Assembly: GCA_043825615.1 (NCBI GenBank)
Contig: JBDRRS010000018.1
Coordinates: 1 to 64,000, forward strand
Reading direction: 5' to 3'
Length of the DNA: 64,000 nucleotides
Source: JBDRMV01 sp043825615
GTDB taxonomy: Bacteria > CG03
Of this stretch, positions 8,294-16,545 are shown one piece after another (within the stretch, counting starts at the first letter, position 1; every line of letters starts with the position of its first letter). The notes under the pieces are model-generated. The model did not search any database. It was not told the DNA's origin and saw only the letters and a list, made by a program, of their open reading frames with translations. The translations under genes and the position numbers were made by a program.

Positions 8294-9162
8294 TTTCCGC
8301 TTCTCCCGTTTTGCGGAAAGCCCCGGCTCAAGAAAAAGGCGGCTGTACCCTTTGCCCGAGAAAATGCGGCGCATCAAGACCCGCCCGCAGCGGTCTTTGC
8401 GGTGCGGGAAATCTGAGAGTCGCTTCTTATAATTTACATTTCGGCGAGGAGCCGCCGGTTTCCGGAACAAACGGTTCGGGAACGATTTTCTTTTCGGGCT
8501 GTCCGCTGAAATGTATTTTCTGCCAGAACTATCCGATTAGTCATTTTAACAACGGAAAGGATATGACGGTTGACGAACTCGCCGCCGTCATACTTGAACT
8601 GCAGAACAGGGGAGCGCACAACATAAATCTCGTGACGCCGACGCAGTTTGCGGTTGAGATAAAGGAAGCAATAATAAGGGCAAGGGGAAAAGGGCTGAAA
8701 ATCCCCGTTGTCTATAACAGTTCGGGTTATGAGCGCGTTGAAATTTTGAAAGAACTGGAGGGAACCGTTGATATTTATATGCCCGATGCGAAGTATGCAA
8801 CGCCGGAAATTTCCGGAAGATACTGCGAGGTCCCGGACTACCCTGAAATAAACAAGAAAGCGCTCATTGAAATGAAGCGGCAGGTTGGCGATTTATATCT
8901 GGAAAATGGAATTGCCTCAAGGGGTATTCTTGTGAGGCATCTTGTTCTCCCGGGCGAAATTGAGAATTCAAAGCAGGTTTTAAAATGGCTTTTTGAAAAC
9001 CTCGGAAACGTTTACTTAAGTTTAATGAGCCAGTACCATCCCTGTCATAAGGCGGTGGGGCACCCCGTAATCGGCCGTCGCCTCAAAGAAGAAGAGTATG
9101 AAGAGGTTCTGAATTTCGCCGACGGGCTCGGCGTTACAAACGGCTACCGCCAGGAAAATTAA
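8278..9162 (+). CDS. AmmeMemoRadiSam system radical SAM enzyme
   Basis: This 294-residue protein resembles pyruvate-formate-lyase-activating enzymes. An N-terminal cysteine cluster (CTLCPRKCGA) precedes the radical SAM cluster motif C-x3-C-x2-C in SGCPLKCIFCQNY; LVTPTQFA, YMPDAKY and LVLPGEIENS are typical of the family. It should bind a [4Fe-4S] cluster and S-adenosylmethionine in the cytoplasm. Its substrate is unknown; by context it works with MEMO and AMMECR1. The start ATG8278 has an AAGAAGGA ribosome site inside the end of the preceding lipoprotein gene. Confidence 0.92.
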   Translation: MPPSVISASPVLRKAPAQEKGGCTLCPRKCGASRPARSGLCGAGNLRVASYNLHFGEEPPVSGTNGSGTIFFSGCPLKCIFCQNYPISHFNNGKDMTVDELAAVILELQNRGAHNINLVTPTQFAVEIKEAIIRARGKGLKIPVVYNSSGYERVEILKELEGTVDIYMPDAKYATPEISGRYCEVPDYPEINKKALIEMKRQVGDLYLENGIASRGILVRHLVLPGEIENSKQVLKWLFENLGNVYLSLMSQYHPCHKAVGHPVIGRRLKEEEYEEVLNFADGLGVTNGYRQEN

Positions 9163-9163
9163 A

Positions 9164-9913
9164 ATGAAGATTGACGGCGAAAGAAAGAAATTATGCTTTG
9201 CCGCGGATACAAAGCAGGCGAGAGAAATTCAAAGGAGCATGCAGCCGCTTCTTGAACGGCGGGCTCTGGTAAAATTCAGGGATGTTGATTTAATTGCCGG
9301 CTGCGATGTTTCTTATTCAATCCCCCTCTTTCCCCCTTTTTCAAAGGGGGATGTAAGGGGGATTTTTATCAAAGGGGGAGAAAGGGGAATTTCAAAAGCG
9401 GCTATCACCGTTTATTCCAGAAAGAAAAAAAAGTTTATTGAAGATGTCGTCGTTTCAGTCCCGACCGGTTTTCCGTATATCCCGACGTTCCTGACTTTCA
9501 GGGAGGCGCCTGCCGTCCTCCCGGCCCTTGAAAAATTGAAACACCGCCCGGACATTTTTATTTTTGACGGTCAGGGAATAACGCATCCCCTGCGCCTCGG
9601 TCTGGCCGCTCATATGGGAATTGTTCTAAGAATTCCGAGCGTCGGCTGCGCGAAAAGTCATCTTTACGGAATTTACGAGGAGCCGCCGGACATTAAAGGC
9701 GCCTACACTTTTATCAAGGAAAAGAGCGGCGAGATTTTAGGGGTCTGCCTCAGAACGAGAAAAAAAGTAAAACCGCTTTTCGTCTCAGCCGGATGGGGCG
9801 TTGATATCCTGCTGATTATCGACGTTGTTATGGAGACCGCCGGAAAATACAAGCTTCCCGAAATAATGCGACGGGCGGACAAACTTTCAAAAAATGGAGG
9901 GTTTTATGATTAG
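9164..9913 (+). CDS. nfi: Endonuclease V (deoxyinosine 3' endonuclease) with an in-frame repeat insertion
   Basis: Endonuclease V nicks DNA near deoxyinosine and other deaminated bases. The family signatures are clear: AGCDVSY with the first catalytic Asp, VPTGFPYIP, FDGQGITHPLRLG with the second Asp, and CAKSHLYG. At about residues 52-77, right after CDVSY and before the next core strand (AAITVYS), sits a proline-, glycine- and lysine-rich stretch not expected in the family. It is encoded by the palindromic repeat at 9319-9392. The reading frame is intact, so the protein probably folds with an extra loop close to the active site. It is in the AmmeMemoRadiSam gene train and overlaps the next gene. 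Confidence 0.9.
   Translation: MKIDGERKKLCFAADTKQAREIQRSMQPLLERRALVKFRDVDLIAGCDVSYSIPLFPPFSKGDVRGIFIKGGERGISKAAITVYSRKKKKFIEDVVVSVPTGFPYIPTFLTFREAPAVLPALEKLKHRPDIFIFDGQGITHPLRLGLAAHMGIVLRIPSVGCAKSHLYGIYEEPPDIKGAYTFIKEKSGEILGVCLRTRKKVKPLFVSAGWGVDILLIIDVVMETAGKYKLPEIMRRADKLSKNGGFYD
9319..9392. repeat. Palindromic element inside the endonuclease V gene
   Basis: Nested stems occur: outer arms AATCCCCCT (9319-9327) and AGGGGGATT (9356-9364), inner arms TCCCCCTTT (9331-9339) and AAAGGGGGA (9343-9351), and a related third arm at 9369-9391. The core TTTTTCAAAGGGGGATG is shared with the intergenic copy at 32961-32982. The element adds about 25 codons without a stop. Confidence 0.8.
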
Positions 9914-10703
9914 GAAACCTGTTGTTGCGGGGTCGTTTTATCCCGGGGAAGAAGAAGAATTGAATACAATGATTGACGGTTTTCTTTCGCGGGCTTTTAA
10001 GAAAGTGAAGCCGGAAAAGTACAGAGGGATTATTGCTCCGCACGCGGGATATGTTTATTCGGGTCAGGCGCAGGCATTTTCGTACACGGCGGCGATACCG
10101 GCAAGGGCGGTAATCCTCGGCGTCAATCACTGCGGCCTCGGCGAACAGGTTGCCCTTTTCGGAAAAGGGGAATGGGCCGTTCCGAACGGTCAACTGAAAT
10201 GCGACGGCGAGGTCGGCGAAATGCTTCTTACGGAAATGCCGTCTCTTAAGATTGACCCGCTTGCTCATTCGCAGGAACATTCCATAGAGGTGCAGCTGCC
10301 GTTTCTTATAAGAAGAAATCCCGGTGTTTTAATTACGCCGGTTTCAATGTATGACTACAGCATTGAAACAGCGGGAACTCTCGGCGCCGCAATCACGAAT
10401 GTCCTGAAAAAATTCCCGGACACAATCGTCATCGCCTCGTCGGATTTTACCCATTACGAACCGGCTGAAACCGCCGAAAAGCAGGACTCTCTTGCGGGGG
10501 AAAAAATCCTCGCAATGAACCCCGAAGGCCTTAACGACACCGTTCAAGATAATCACATAACCCTGTGCGGTTTGGGCCCGATTATGACTCTTCTTTTTGC
10601 TCTCCGCGGCGGCAGAGCGAAGAAGATTTTTTATGACACTTCCGCAACCGCTTCCGGCGACAGTTCAAGTGTCGTCGGTTATGCTTCTTACGGGATTATG
10701 TAA
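9906..10703 (+). CDS. AmmeMemoRadiSam system protein B (MEMO), cytoplasmic paralogue
   Basis: This 265-residue MEMO protein has no signal peptide and starts directly with the family N-terminus (RKPVVAGSFYPGE). Typical motifs are IAPHAGYVYSG, GVNHCG, HSQEHSIEVQLPFL, SSDFTHY and LCGLGPI, including the histidines proposed to bind metal. It is a second copy beside the exported fusion at 6589, so the two probably work in different compartments. ATG9906 is chosen over ATG9894 because GGAGG (9896-9900) sits at the right distance. It overlaps endonuclease V by 8 bases and RadC by one (TAATG). Confidence 0.92.
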   Translation: MIRKPVVAGSFYPGEEEELNTMIDGFLSRAFKKVKPEKYRGIIAPHAGYVYSGQAQAFSYTAAIPARAVILGVNHCGLGEQVALFGKGEWAVPNGQLKCDGEVGEMLLTEMPSLKIDPLAHSQEHSIEVQLPFLIRRNPGVLITPVSMYDYSIETAGTLGAAITNVLKKFPDTIVIASSDFTHYEPAETAEKQDSLAGEKILAMNPEGLNDTVQDNHITLCGLGPIMTLLFALRGGRAKKIFYDTSATASGDSSSVVGYASYGIM

Positions 10704-11389
10704 TGCGTATGGAAGAAAATAAATTTCTTGAAGGACACAGAAAAAGGTTGAGAGAACGTTTCCGGAAGGCAGGGCTTTCTTCTTTTCAGGACTACGAAGT
10801 TCTGGAACTTCTTTTGACGGTCAGTACGCTTAGGATGGACCGTAAAAAGCAGGCGAAGGAACTTTTGAAAAGATTCGGTTCTCTGAAAAATGTTTTTGAC
10901 GCGGACGTGCAGGAACTTCAGGATGTAAAAGGAATAGGTCCCGGTAATGCCTTTAACATAAAACTCATTCACGGGATAGCAGGAGTGTATCTCGCCCAGA
11001 AAATAAAACCGGGAAGACAGTTTAAGATGTCAAAGGATGTCTTTGATTATTTTTATCACTCAATGTCAGGTATGAAAAAAGAGGTTTTCAGAGTAGTTTT
11101 CCTCAATGTGAAAAATAGGGTAATTGATGTCTCGGATTTGTTTGAGGGCACTGTCAACTGGAGCAATGTTTATCCCAGGGAACTGGTTTTGCAGGCGGTA
11201 AAGAATGCCGCCACTGCTGTTATCCTTGTTCACAATCATCCCTCGGGAGACCCGTCGCCCTCAGAAGCGGATAAAAGAATAACAAAAAATCTAACGGATG
11301 CGCTGAAACTTGTTCAGATCAATGTTCTTGACCATATCGTAATCGGCGCGGGCAGGCACTTCAGTTTCAAGGATAATGGCCTTATTTAG
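10703..11389 (+). CDS. radC: RadC-like JAB-domain protein
   Basis: This 228-residue protein has an N-terminal helix-hairpin-helix region (ELQDVKGIGPGNAFNIK) and a C-terminal JAB/MPN-like domain with the metal motif HNHPSGDPSPSEAD. RadC proteins are linked to DNA repair or natural transformation, but their activity is not settled. It starts within the stop of the MEMO gene and its end overlaps the next ABC ATPase, so it belongs to the same transcript. Length is normal for the family. Confidence 0.9.
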   Translation: MRMEENKFLEGHRKRLRERFRKAGLSSFQDYEVLELLLTVSTLRMDRKKQAKELLKRFGSLKNVFDADVQELQDVKGIGPGNAFNIKLIHGIAGVYLAQKIKPGRQFKMSKDVFDYFYHSMSGMKKEVFRVVFLNVKNRVIDVSDLFEGTVNWSNVYPRELVLQAVKNAATAVILVHNHPSGDPSPSEADKRITKNLTDALKLVQINVLDHIVIGAGRHFSFKDNGLI

Positions 11390-12320
11390 CGAGCAGGAAA
11401 AAACGATTCTGTCGGTAAAGAACCTGACGCTGGTTTACCGCCGCCGCAGAGCGGGGAAAGTTTACGCTCTTTCGGATGTTTCCTTTAATGTGCGCGCCGG
11501 CGAGATACTCGGAATCGCCGGCGAATCAGGTTCCGGGAAATCGTCTGTCTGCAGGAGCATCCTGAAACTGTTCCGGGAATGGGAAATTTCCGAACTTAGC
11601 GGCGCGGTGAATTTTAACGGCAAAAACATCCTTGATGAGAGGGATGAAGAACTCAACCGTCTCCGCGGCGGCAGAATCGCAATGATTTTCCAGCAGCCGG
11701 CCGCCGCGTTTAATCCCGTAATGAAAATAGGACGGCAGATTGAAGAGGTGATGGCCCTTCACGGCTGCGGCAGAGGCCTCGTCGGGATTTTTGAAACGGT
11801 GGGTCTGGAAGAGAGGGCGGTAAATCTTTTTCCTCATAATTTGTCGGGGGGGATGCTTCAGCGGGCGCAGCTTGCGGTTGCTCTCGCAACAGGCGCGGAG
11901 ATTCTGATTGCGGACGAGCCGACAACTTCTCTTGACGCTTATTCGCAGTTTGAAATTATAAACCTGCTGAAGGATCTTGTTAAAAAAGAGCATCTGACGC
12001 TCATTTTTGTTTCGCACAATTTGCGGCTGATAAAATTTCTGACAGAAAGAACCCTGATTTTTTACGGCGGTTTTCTTGTGGAAGAAGGGCCGACGGAAGA
12101 ACTTTTCAAAAATCCGCTTCATCCCTACACAAGGGATTTGATGAAATGCATCCCCGCCCCCGGTAATGAAATTTATCCGATTAAGGGTTTCCCGCCAGAC
12201 CTCTCGGAAAAACCTACCGGTTGCCCGTACATGCCGCGCTGCGGTCTTGCCGGCGAAATCTGCGCGGGGAATGTGAAGTTAAAAAGAGAGTTCCACAAAG
12301 TGAGGTGTTTCTATGCTTGA
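11376..12320 (+). CDS. Oligopeptide/dipeptide-type ABC transporter ATPase, OppD/DppD-like
   Basis: This is a 314-residue ABC ATPase of the peptide/nickel importer class. Walker A is GESGSGKSS, the Q-loop lies in MIFQQP, the signature is LSGGMLQR, Walker B is ILIADEPTTSLD and the switch His follows in IFVSHN. The C-terminal OppD/F domain with PYMPRCGLAGEIC can bind an Fe-S cluster in relatives. It overlaps RadC upstream and the second ATPase downstream. No permease or binding protein is in the window, so the full importer must be completed elsewhere. Confidence 0.9.
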   Translation: MALFSEQEKTILSVKNLTLVYRRRRAGKVYALSDVSFNVRAGEILGIAGESGSGKSSVCRSILKLFREWEISELSGAVNFNGKNILDERDEELNRLRGGRIAMIFQQPAAAFNPVMKIGRQIEEVMALHGCGRGLVGIFETVGLEERAVNLFPHNLSGGMLQRAQLAVALATGAEILIADEPTTSLDAYSQFEIINLLKDLVKKEHLTLIFVSHNLRLIKFLTERTLIFYGGFLVEEGPTEELFKNPLHPYTRDLMKCIPAPGNEIYPIKGFPPDLSEKPTGCPYMPRCGLAGEICAGNVKLKREFHKVRCFYA

Positions 12321-13080
12321 GGTCAGCAATGTTTCCAAGTCATTTTTTCTTGAAACGGGAATTTTTCTCAGTAAAACGTCCCCCCGCTTTGCCTGCAGGA
12401 ATGTTAATCTCAGAATTTGTTCCGGCGAAATTATCGCAATCGTAGGCGAATCGGGCTCGGGAAAAAGCACCCTTGCGAAAATAATTACGGGTCTTGAAAA
12501 ACCCGATGAAGGAGCCGTTTTTATCGACGGGAAACCCCTTGCGGAATTTTCGCGCGAAACGCTTTCTTCACTGGTCGGTATTGTTTTTCAGAATCCTTAC
12601 GGCAGTTTGAATCCGCGCCTCAGGGTCGGAACAATGCTCGGCGAGGTTATAAAGCATAGGCGGAAAAATCCCTCGCCCCCTCCGGAGGAGTTCAGGGAAC
12701 TTGCGAGTCTGCTTTCCGTTTTCTCAATGGACGAGAAAGCCGCCGCATCCGGAGCGGGACAGCTTTCCGGCGGCCAGAGCCAGCGAGTCGCTCTCGCCCG
12801 GAGTTTTGCCATGTTTCCGAAATATCTTATTCTCGACGAGGTTACCTCTTCTCTTGATGTTTCCACTTCCGCCGTCATCATTTCTCTTTTAAAACGCCTG
12901 AATAGGAAATACAGGACCTCGCTGCTTTTCATAACCCACGACCTTGTTCTTGCGGGTTTGGTCGCCGAGAGAATTTATGTTATGAAAGAAGGCGGCATTG
13001 TAGAAAAAGGTTATACAGATGATGTCTTTGAAAACCCCCAAACAGAATATGTGAAGACGCTTAAGGCGGCAATTATATAA
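12313..13080 (+). CDS. Oligopeptide/dipeptide-type ABC transporter ATPase, OppF/DppF-like
   Basis: This 255-residue partner ATPase has Walker A GESGSGKST, QNPYGSLNPRLRVG (diagnostic for the OppF/DppF class), signature LSGGQSQR, Walker B YLILDEVTSSLD and switch His in FITHD. It is shorter than most OppF proteins because it lacks the C-terminal cysteine extension. It overlaps the OppD-like gene by 8 bases with a GAGGTG ribosome site, so the two ATPases would be made together as a heterodimer. Confidence 0.9.
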   Translation: MLEVSNVSKSFFLETGIFLSKTSPRFACRNVNLRICSGEIIAIVGESGSGKSTLAKIITGLEKPDEGAVFIDGKPLAEFSRETLSSLVGIVFQNPYGSLNPRLRVGTMLGEVIKHRRKNPSPPPEEFRELASLLSVFSMDEKAAASGAGQLSGGQSQRVALARSFAMFPKYLILDEVTSSLDVSTSAVIISLLKRLNRKYRTSLLFITHDLVLAGLVAERIYVMKEGGIVEKGYTDDVFENPQTEYVKTLKAAII

Positions 13081-13177
13081 AGAGTACTTGCTCCACCGCA
13101 GGAAAACGAAGTTCTTACGGGGTACGCAAAGATGAAAGCAAGTTTTCATGCTACTTTTTCCCGTCACTGTTTTTTCG

Positions 13178-13183
13178 TATAAT
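13178..13183 (+). promoter_or_regulatory. Probable -10 box of the nucleotidyltransferase-glycosyltransferase gene
   Basis: A perfect TATAAT ends 14 bases before ATG13197. There is no clear -35 box at the expected distance, and no ribosome site before the ATG, so a near-leaderless transcript is possible. Confidence 0.45.
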
Positions 13184-13196
13184 GGTTTATCACACT

Positions 13197-15275
13197 ATGA
13201 AAGAAATTGTCAGTGAATTGAATTTGATTTCGGAAGAAACCCCGGACGCTTTTATCGTGGGCGGTTTCGTAAGGAATGCTCTTTCCGGAAAAATTTCCCA
13301 TGACGTGGACATTGTTGTCTCCGGCGATGTTTTAGGAATTTCGCGGTCGTTTTCAAACGCCGTTTCCGGCGCGTGGTTTCCGCTTGACGAAGAAAGGAAC
13401 GTTTACAGGGTGGTTCTCAAAAAAGAAAACGAGTGGTTCTTTGATTTCGCCCCGCTCCGGCGCGGAGACATAAAAAGTGATTTGCTTGAGCGGGATTTTA
13501 CGGTCGATGCGATAGCGCTTCCCGTAAAAGAGTGGGAAACCCCCCGCAGTTTTATTGACCCGACGGGAGGAATTGCGGATTTAAAGGGAAGGGTTGTAAG
13601 AATGGTAAGCAGTGATGTCTTCAAGGATGACCCGCTGCGGCTTTTCAGGGCTTTCAGGATTGCCTTGCAGATAGACGGAAAGATTTGCGAAGAGACATTA
13701 TCCCGTATCCGCAAGGATGCGGCTCTTATATCGGGTGTTTCGGGCGAAAGAATCAGGGATGAGTTATACAGAATACTGGAATCGGGCAGTTCGGCTGAAT
13801 GGTGCGGCAGGATTTTTGAGACGGGTCTCTTTCATTTTTCGTTTCCGGAGTTTGCCGCTTTTGACGATACCCGCGACCACTATTTTCATAAAGGAGGGCT
13901 CTGGGAGCATTCTTTTGAGACGCTGAAAAAATTTGAGGATAAATTTCTGTCGGATGATTTCAGCCGTTTTCCCGAATTCAGCGATGACTTAAAAAAGTAT
14001 TTTGATGGAAGAAAAGCGGTGCTTACGAAAATCGGTTGTCTCCTGCACGACATCGGGAAACCCTCAACCGCATCCACCGCTTCGGGACGTCTCCGGTTCT
14101 TCGGCCATGAACGGGCGGGGAGCGGCCTTGCGAGGAACATAATGAGACGGCTTAAGGCAAGCCGGCAGGACATCAGGTTCGTTTCCGACATTGTGTTTTC
14201 TCATATGAGGCCGTCAAACCTGTCCGCGATGGCGACACGCAAAGCGTTTTTCAGGTTTTTCAACGCGTTCGCAACGGACGCGCATATCGCAACGGTCTTT
14301 ACGGCTCTGTGCGACAGGTATTCGTATGAATCGGTTTCTAATTCGCCGGGGGAGATTGCCGGGCAGGAGGTCTTCACTAAAAAAATTTTAGAAGCGTTTT
14401 ACAGGCAGGTGAAGATTGAAAAAAAACAGCCCCTTTTGAACGGTAATGAAGTTATGGAGCATCTTAAGATAGGACCCTGCCGCCTCGTCGGTCTGATTCT
14501 TGAAGAAATCAGGGCGGCTGCGGTCTGCGGGAAAGTGAAGACAAAAGAGGATGCGGTTGAGTTCGCGAAGAAAATAAAAGATGAGATTCCGTTGAAGGAA
14601 GCGACCATTATAATTCCCGCCTTTAACGAGGAAAAAACGCTCGGCAGCGTCCTGAGAAATGTTTCAAAAATTCCGAGGTCGTGGGAAGTGATTGTCGTTG
14701 ACGACGGTTCGCGGGATAATACTTTCGGGATTGCGGGCAAATTTAATGTGCGGGTGATAAAACACGCCAGGAATAGAGGAAAGGGCGCGGCGGTAAGAAC
14801 GGCAATCAAAGAAGCGCGGGGGAAATATATTGCGATACAGGATGCGGACGGGGAATACGATTTTTCCGAACTCAGGAACATTATCGAATATGCAATAAAG
14901 GAAGGCCTGCCGGCGGTGTACGGTTCCAGGTTTCTTAAAAGAAATCCCGTCCGTTATGTGAGATATTTTCTGGGTAATTTTCTGGTTTCGCTTTTCATCA
15001 GCGCTCTTTTCCTCCGCCGCGTTACCGACTCCTATACCTGCTATAAGATCATTAAATCAAAAGTTCTCAAGTCGTTTTCCCTTTTTTCAAAGGGCTTTGA
15101 AATTGAGGCGGAGGCGACTTCCCGCCTTCTGAAAAAAGGAATTAAAATCCTGGAAGTTCCGATAAATTATAAACCCAGGACCGTCTCGGAGGGGAAAAAG
15201 ATAAGACCCGTTGACGGAATAAAGGCGATAATTACGGCGTTGCGGGTTAGATTTGCACCATGCGATGAAGGTTAA
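13197..15275 (+). CDS. Fusion of tRNA nucleotidyltransferase/poly(A) polymerase-HD protein with a family 2 glycosyltransferase
   Basis: The first 460 residues form a class II nucleotidyltransferase: the palm motif FIVGGFVRNAL with HDVDIV, the RLFRAFRIA motif, and a C-terminal HD domain (LLHDIGKPS). This family adds or repairs the CCA end of tRNA or adds poly(A). Residues from about 465 form a complete GT-A glycosyltransferase like dolichol-phosphate mannose synthases (TIIIPAFNEEKTLGSVL, VVDDGSRDNT, QDADGEYDF, YGSRF), without added membrane helices. The frame is continuous with no stop between the parts. Such a fusion is unexpected. ATG13197 is preferred over ATG13182, which lies within the -10 box. 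Confidence 0.85.
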   Translation: MKEIVSELNLISEETPDAFIVGGFVRNALSGKISHDVDIVVSGDVLGISRSFSNAVSGAWFPLDEERNVYRVVLKKENEWFFDFAPLRRGDIKSDLLERDFTVDAIALPVKEWETPRSFIDPTGGIADLKGRVVRMVSSDVFKDDPLRLFRAFRIALQIDGKICEETLSRIRKDAALISGVSGERIRDELYRILESGSSAEWCGRIFETGLFHFSFPEFAAFDDTRDHYFHKGGLWEHSFETLKKFEDKFLSDDFSRFPEFSDDLKKYFDGRKAVLTKIGCLLHDIGKPSTASTASGRLRFFGHERAGSGLARNIMRRLKASRQDIRFVSDIVFSHMRPSNLSAMATRKAFFRFFNAFATDAHIATVFTALCDRYSYESVSNSPGEIAGQEVFTKKILEAFYRQVKIEKKQPLLNGNEVMEHLKIGPCRLVGLILEEIRAAAVCGKVKTKEDAVEFAKKIKDEIPLKEATIIIPAFNEEKTLGSVLRNVSKIPRSWEVIVVDDGSRDNTFGIAGKFNVRVIKHARNRGKGAAVRTAIKEARGKYIAIQDADGEYDFSELRNIIEYAIKEGLPAVYGSRFLKRNPVRYVRYFLGNFLVSLFISALFLRRVTDSYTCYKIIKSKVLKSFSLFSKGFEIEAEATSRLLKKGIKILEVPINYKPRTVSEGKKIRPVDGIKAIITALRVRFAPCDEG

Positions 15276-16545
15276 TCTGATTTCGCTCGGCTGCGCCAAA
15301 AATCTCGTGGATACCGAAGTGCTCGGCGGCATCCTCGGCAAAGCCGGCTTTGAGTTCGTGGGTATCCCCCAGTATGCGGATTTTATGATTATAAACACCT
15401 GCTCTTTTATAAAGGAAGCGCGGGAAGAATCGTATCGTGAAATCAGCAAACTTTGCGCTAGCAAGAAAGAAAACCAGAAATTGATTATTTGCGGCTGTCT
15501 GCCCCAGCTTGAAAAGGAGACAATTTTCAGAAAATTTCCGCAGGTTGATGCAATTATCGGGAGTACGGATTTTTTTAAAATTGGAAAAGTCATAAAAAAA
15601 CTTGACAGGAGCCGCCGTGTTTCCGAAGTAAGCAGCCCGAGATTTCTTTATGATTCAAGTTATCCGCGCCTGCTTTCGACTCCGCGCTCGTACGCGTATC
15701 TTAAAATTGCGGAGGGTTGTTCAAACCGCTGCGGTTACTGCAAAATTCCATATCTGAGAGGGAATTACAGGAGCAGAAGCATAGACGATATTGTTACCGA
15801 AGCGCGTACCCTCGCCGGAATGGGGATAAAAGAGATAATCCTTGTTGCGCACGACACCACAGATTTCGGCTCTGACAGGGGAGCGGACTGCAATTTGCCC
15901 CGTCTGCTTGACGAACTTCACGAAATAAAAAAAATAAAGTGGATTAGAATTTTGTATATGCACCCTGCGCATATAACACGGGAGTTGGTTGAAACAATTT
16001 CCCGTCTGCCCCGGGTAGCCCGCTATTTTGACATTCCTCTCCAGCATCTCGTAAGCGGAATTTTGCGCAGAATGAAAAGACCTTCTTTTAACAGGGCTGA
16101 AAATCTGATTGGTTTTATCAGAAAGACAGTTCCCGCCGCAATAAGAACGACGTTTATCACGGGTTTCCCGGGAGAAACAGCCGGGCAATTCGGCAGACTG
16201 CTTTCTGATGTTAAAAGAATTAAGTTTGACTGGGCGGGCGTTTTTGCATATTCAGATGAGAAAGGAACGCCGGCTTACATGCTGGACGGAAAAGTCACAC
16301 AACTAACAGCGGGAAAGAGAGCTGAAGCATTGATGAAGATGCAGCGGGGAATAACATTCAGGAAAAACAAAACTTATGCTGGAAGGACGTTAAAGGTTCT
16401 CGTTGACGGGCCGTTTACGGGGCATACCGAGTTTCAGGCGCCGGTGATAGACGGAAAAGTGATTTTTGCAAAGAAGCAGAAACCCGGGACAATGAAAAAA
16501 TTTATGATTACGGGAGCGAGAGGATATGACCTTATTGCGGGATAG
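15265..16545 (+). CDS. rimO: Ribosomal protein S12 methylthiotransferase RimO
   Basis: RimO adds a methylthio group to an aspartate of ribosomal protein S12 using two [4Fe-4S] clusters. The N-terminal UPF0004 domain (LISLGCAKNLVDTE) has three cysteines, the radical SAM motif is EGCSNRCGYC, and a C-terminal TRAM domain (about residues 360-426) binds the substrate. IPYLRGNYRSR and DIPLQH are typical. I chose ATG15265, overlapping the previous stop by 11 bases, over the upstream TTG15253. It overlaps the following gene by 20 bases. Confidence 0.93.
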   Translation: MKVNLISLGCAKNLVDTEVLGGILGKAGFEFVGIPQYADFMIINTCSFIKEAREESYREISKLCASKKENQKLIICGCLPQLEKETIFRKFPQVDAIIGSTDFFKIGKVIKKLDRSRRVSEVSSPRFLYDSSYPRLLSTPRSYAYLKIAEGCSNRCGYCKIPYLRGNYRSRSIDDIVTEARTLAGMGIKEIILVAHDTTDFGSDRGADCNLPRLLDELHEIKKIKWIRILYMHPAHITRELVETISRLPRVARYFDIPLQHLVSGILRRMKRPSFNRAENLIGFIRKTVPAAIRTTFITGFPGETAGQFGRLLSDVKRIKFDWAGVFAYSDEKGTPAYMLDGKVTQLTAGKRAEALMKMQRGITFRKNKTYAGRTLKVLVDGPFTGHTEFQAPVIDGKVIFAKKQKPGTMKKFMITGARGYDLIAG

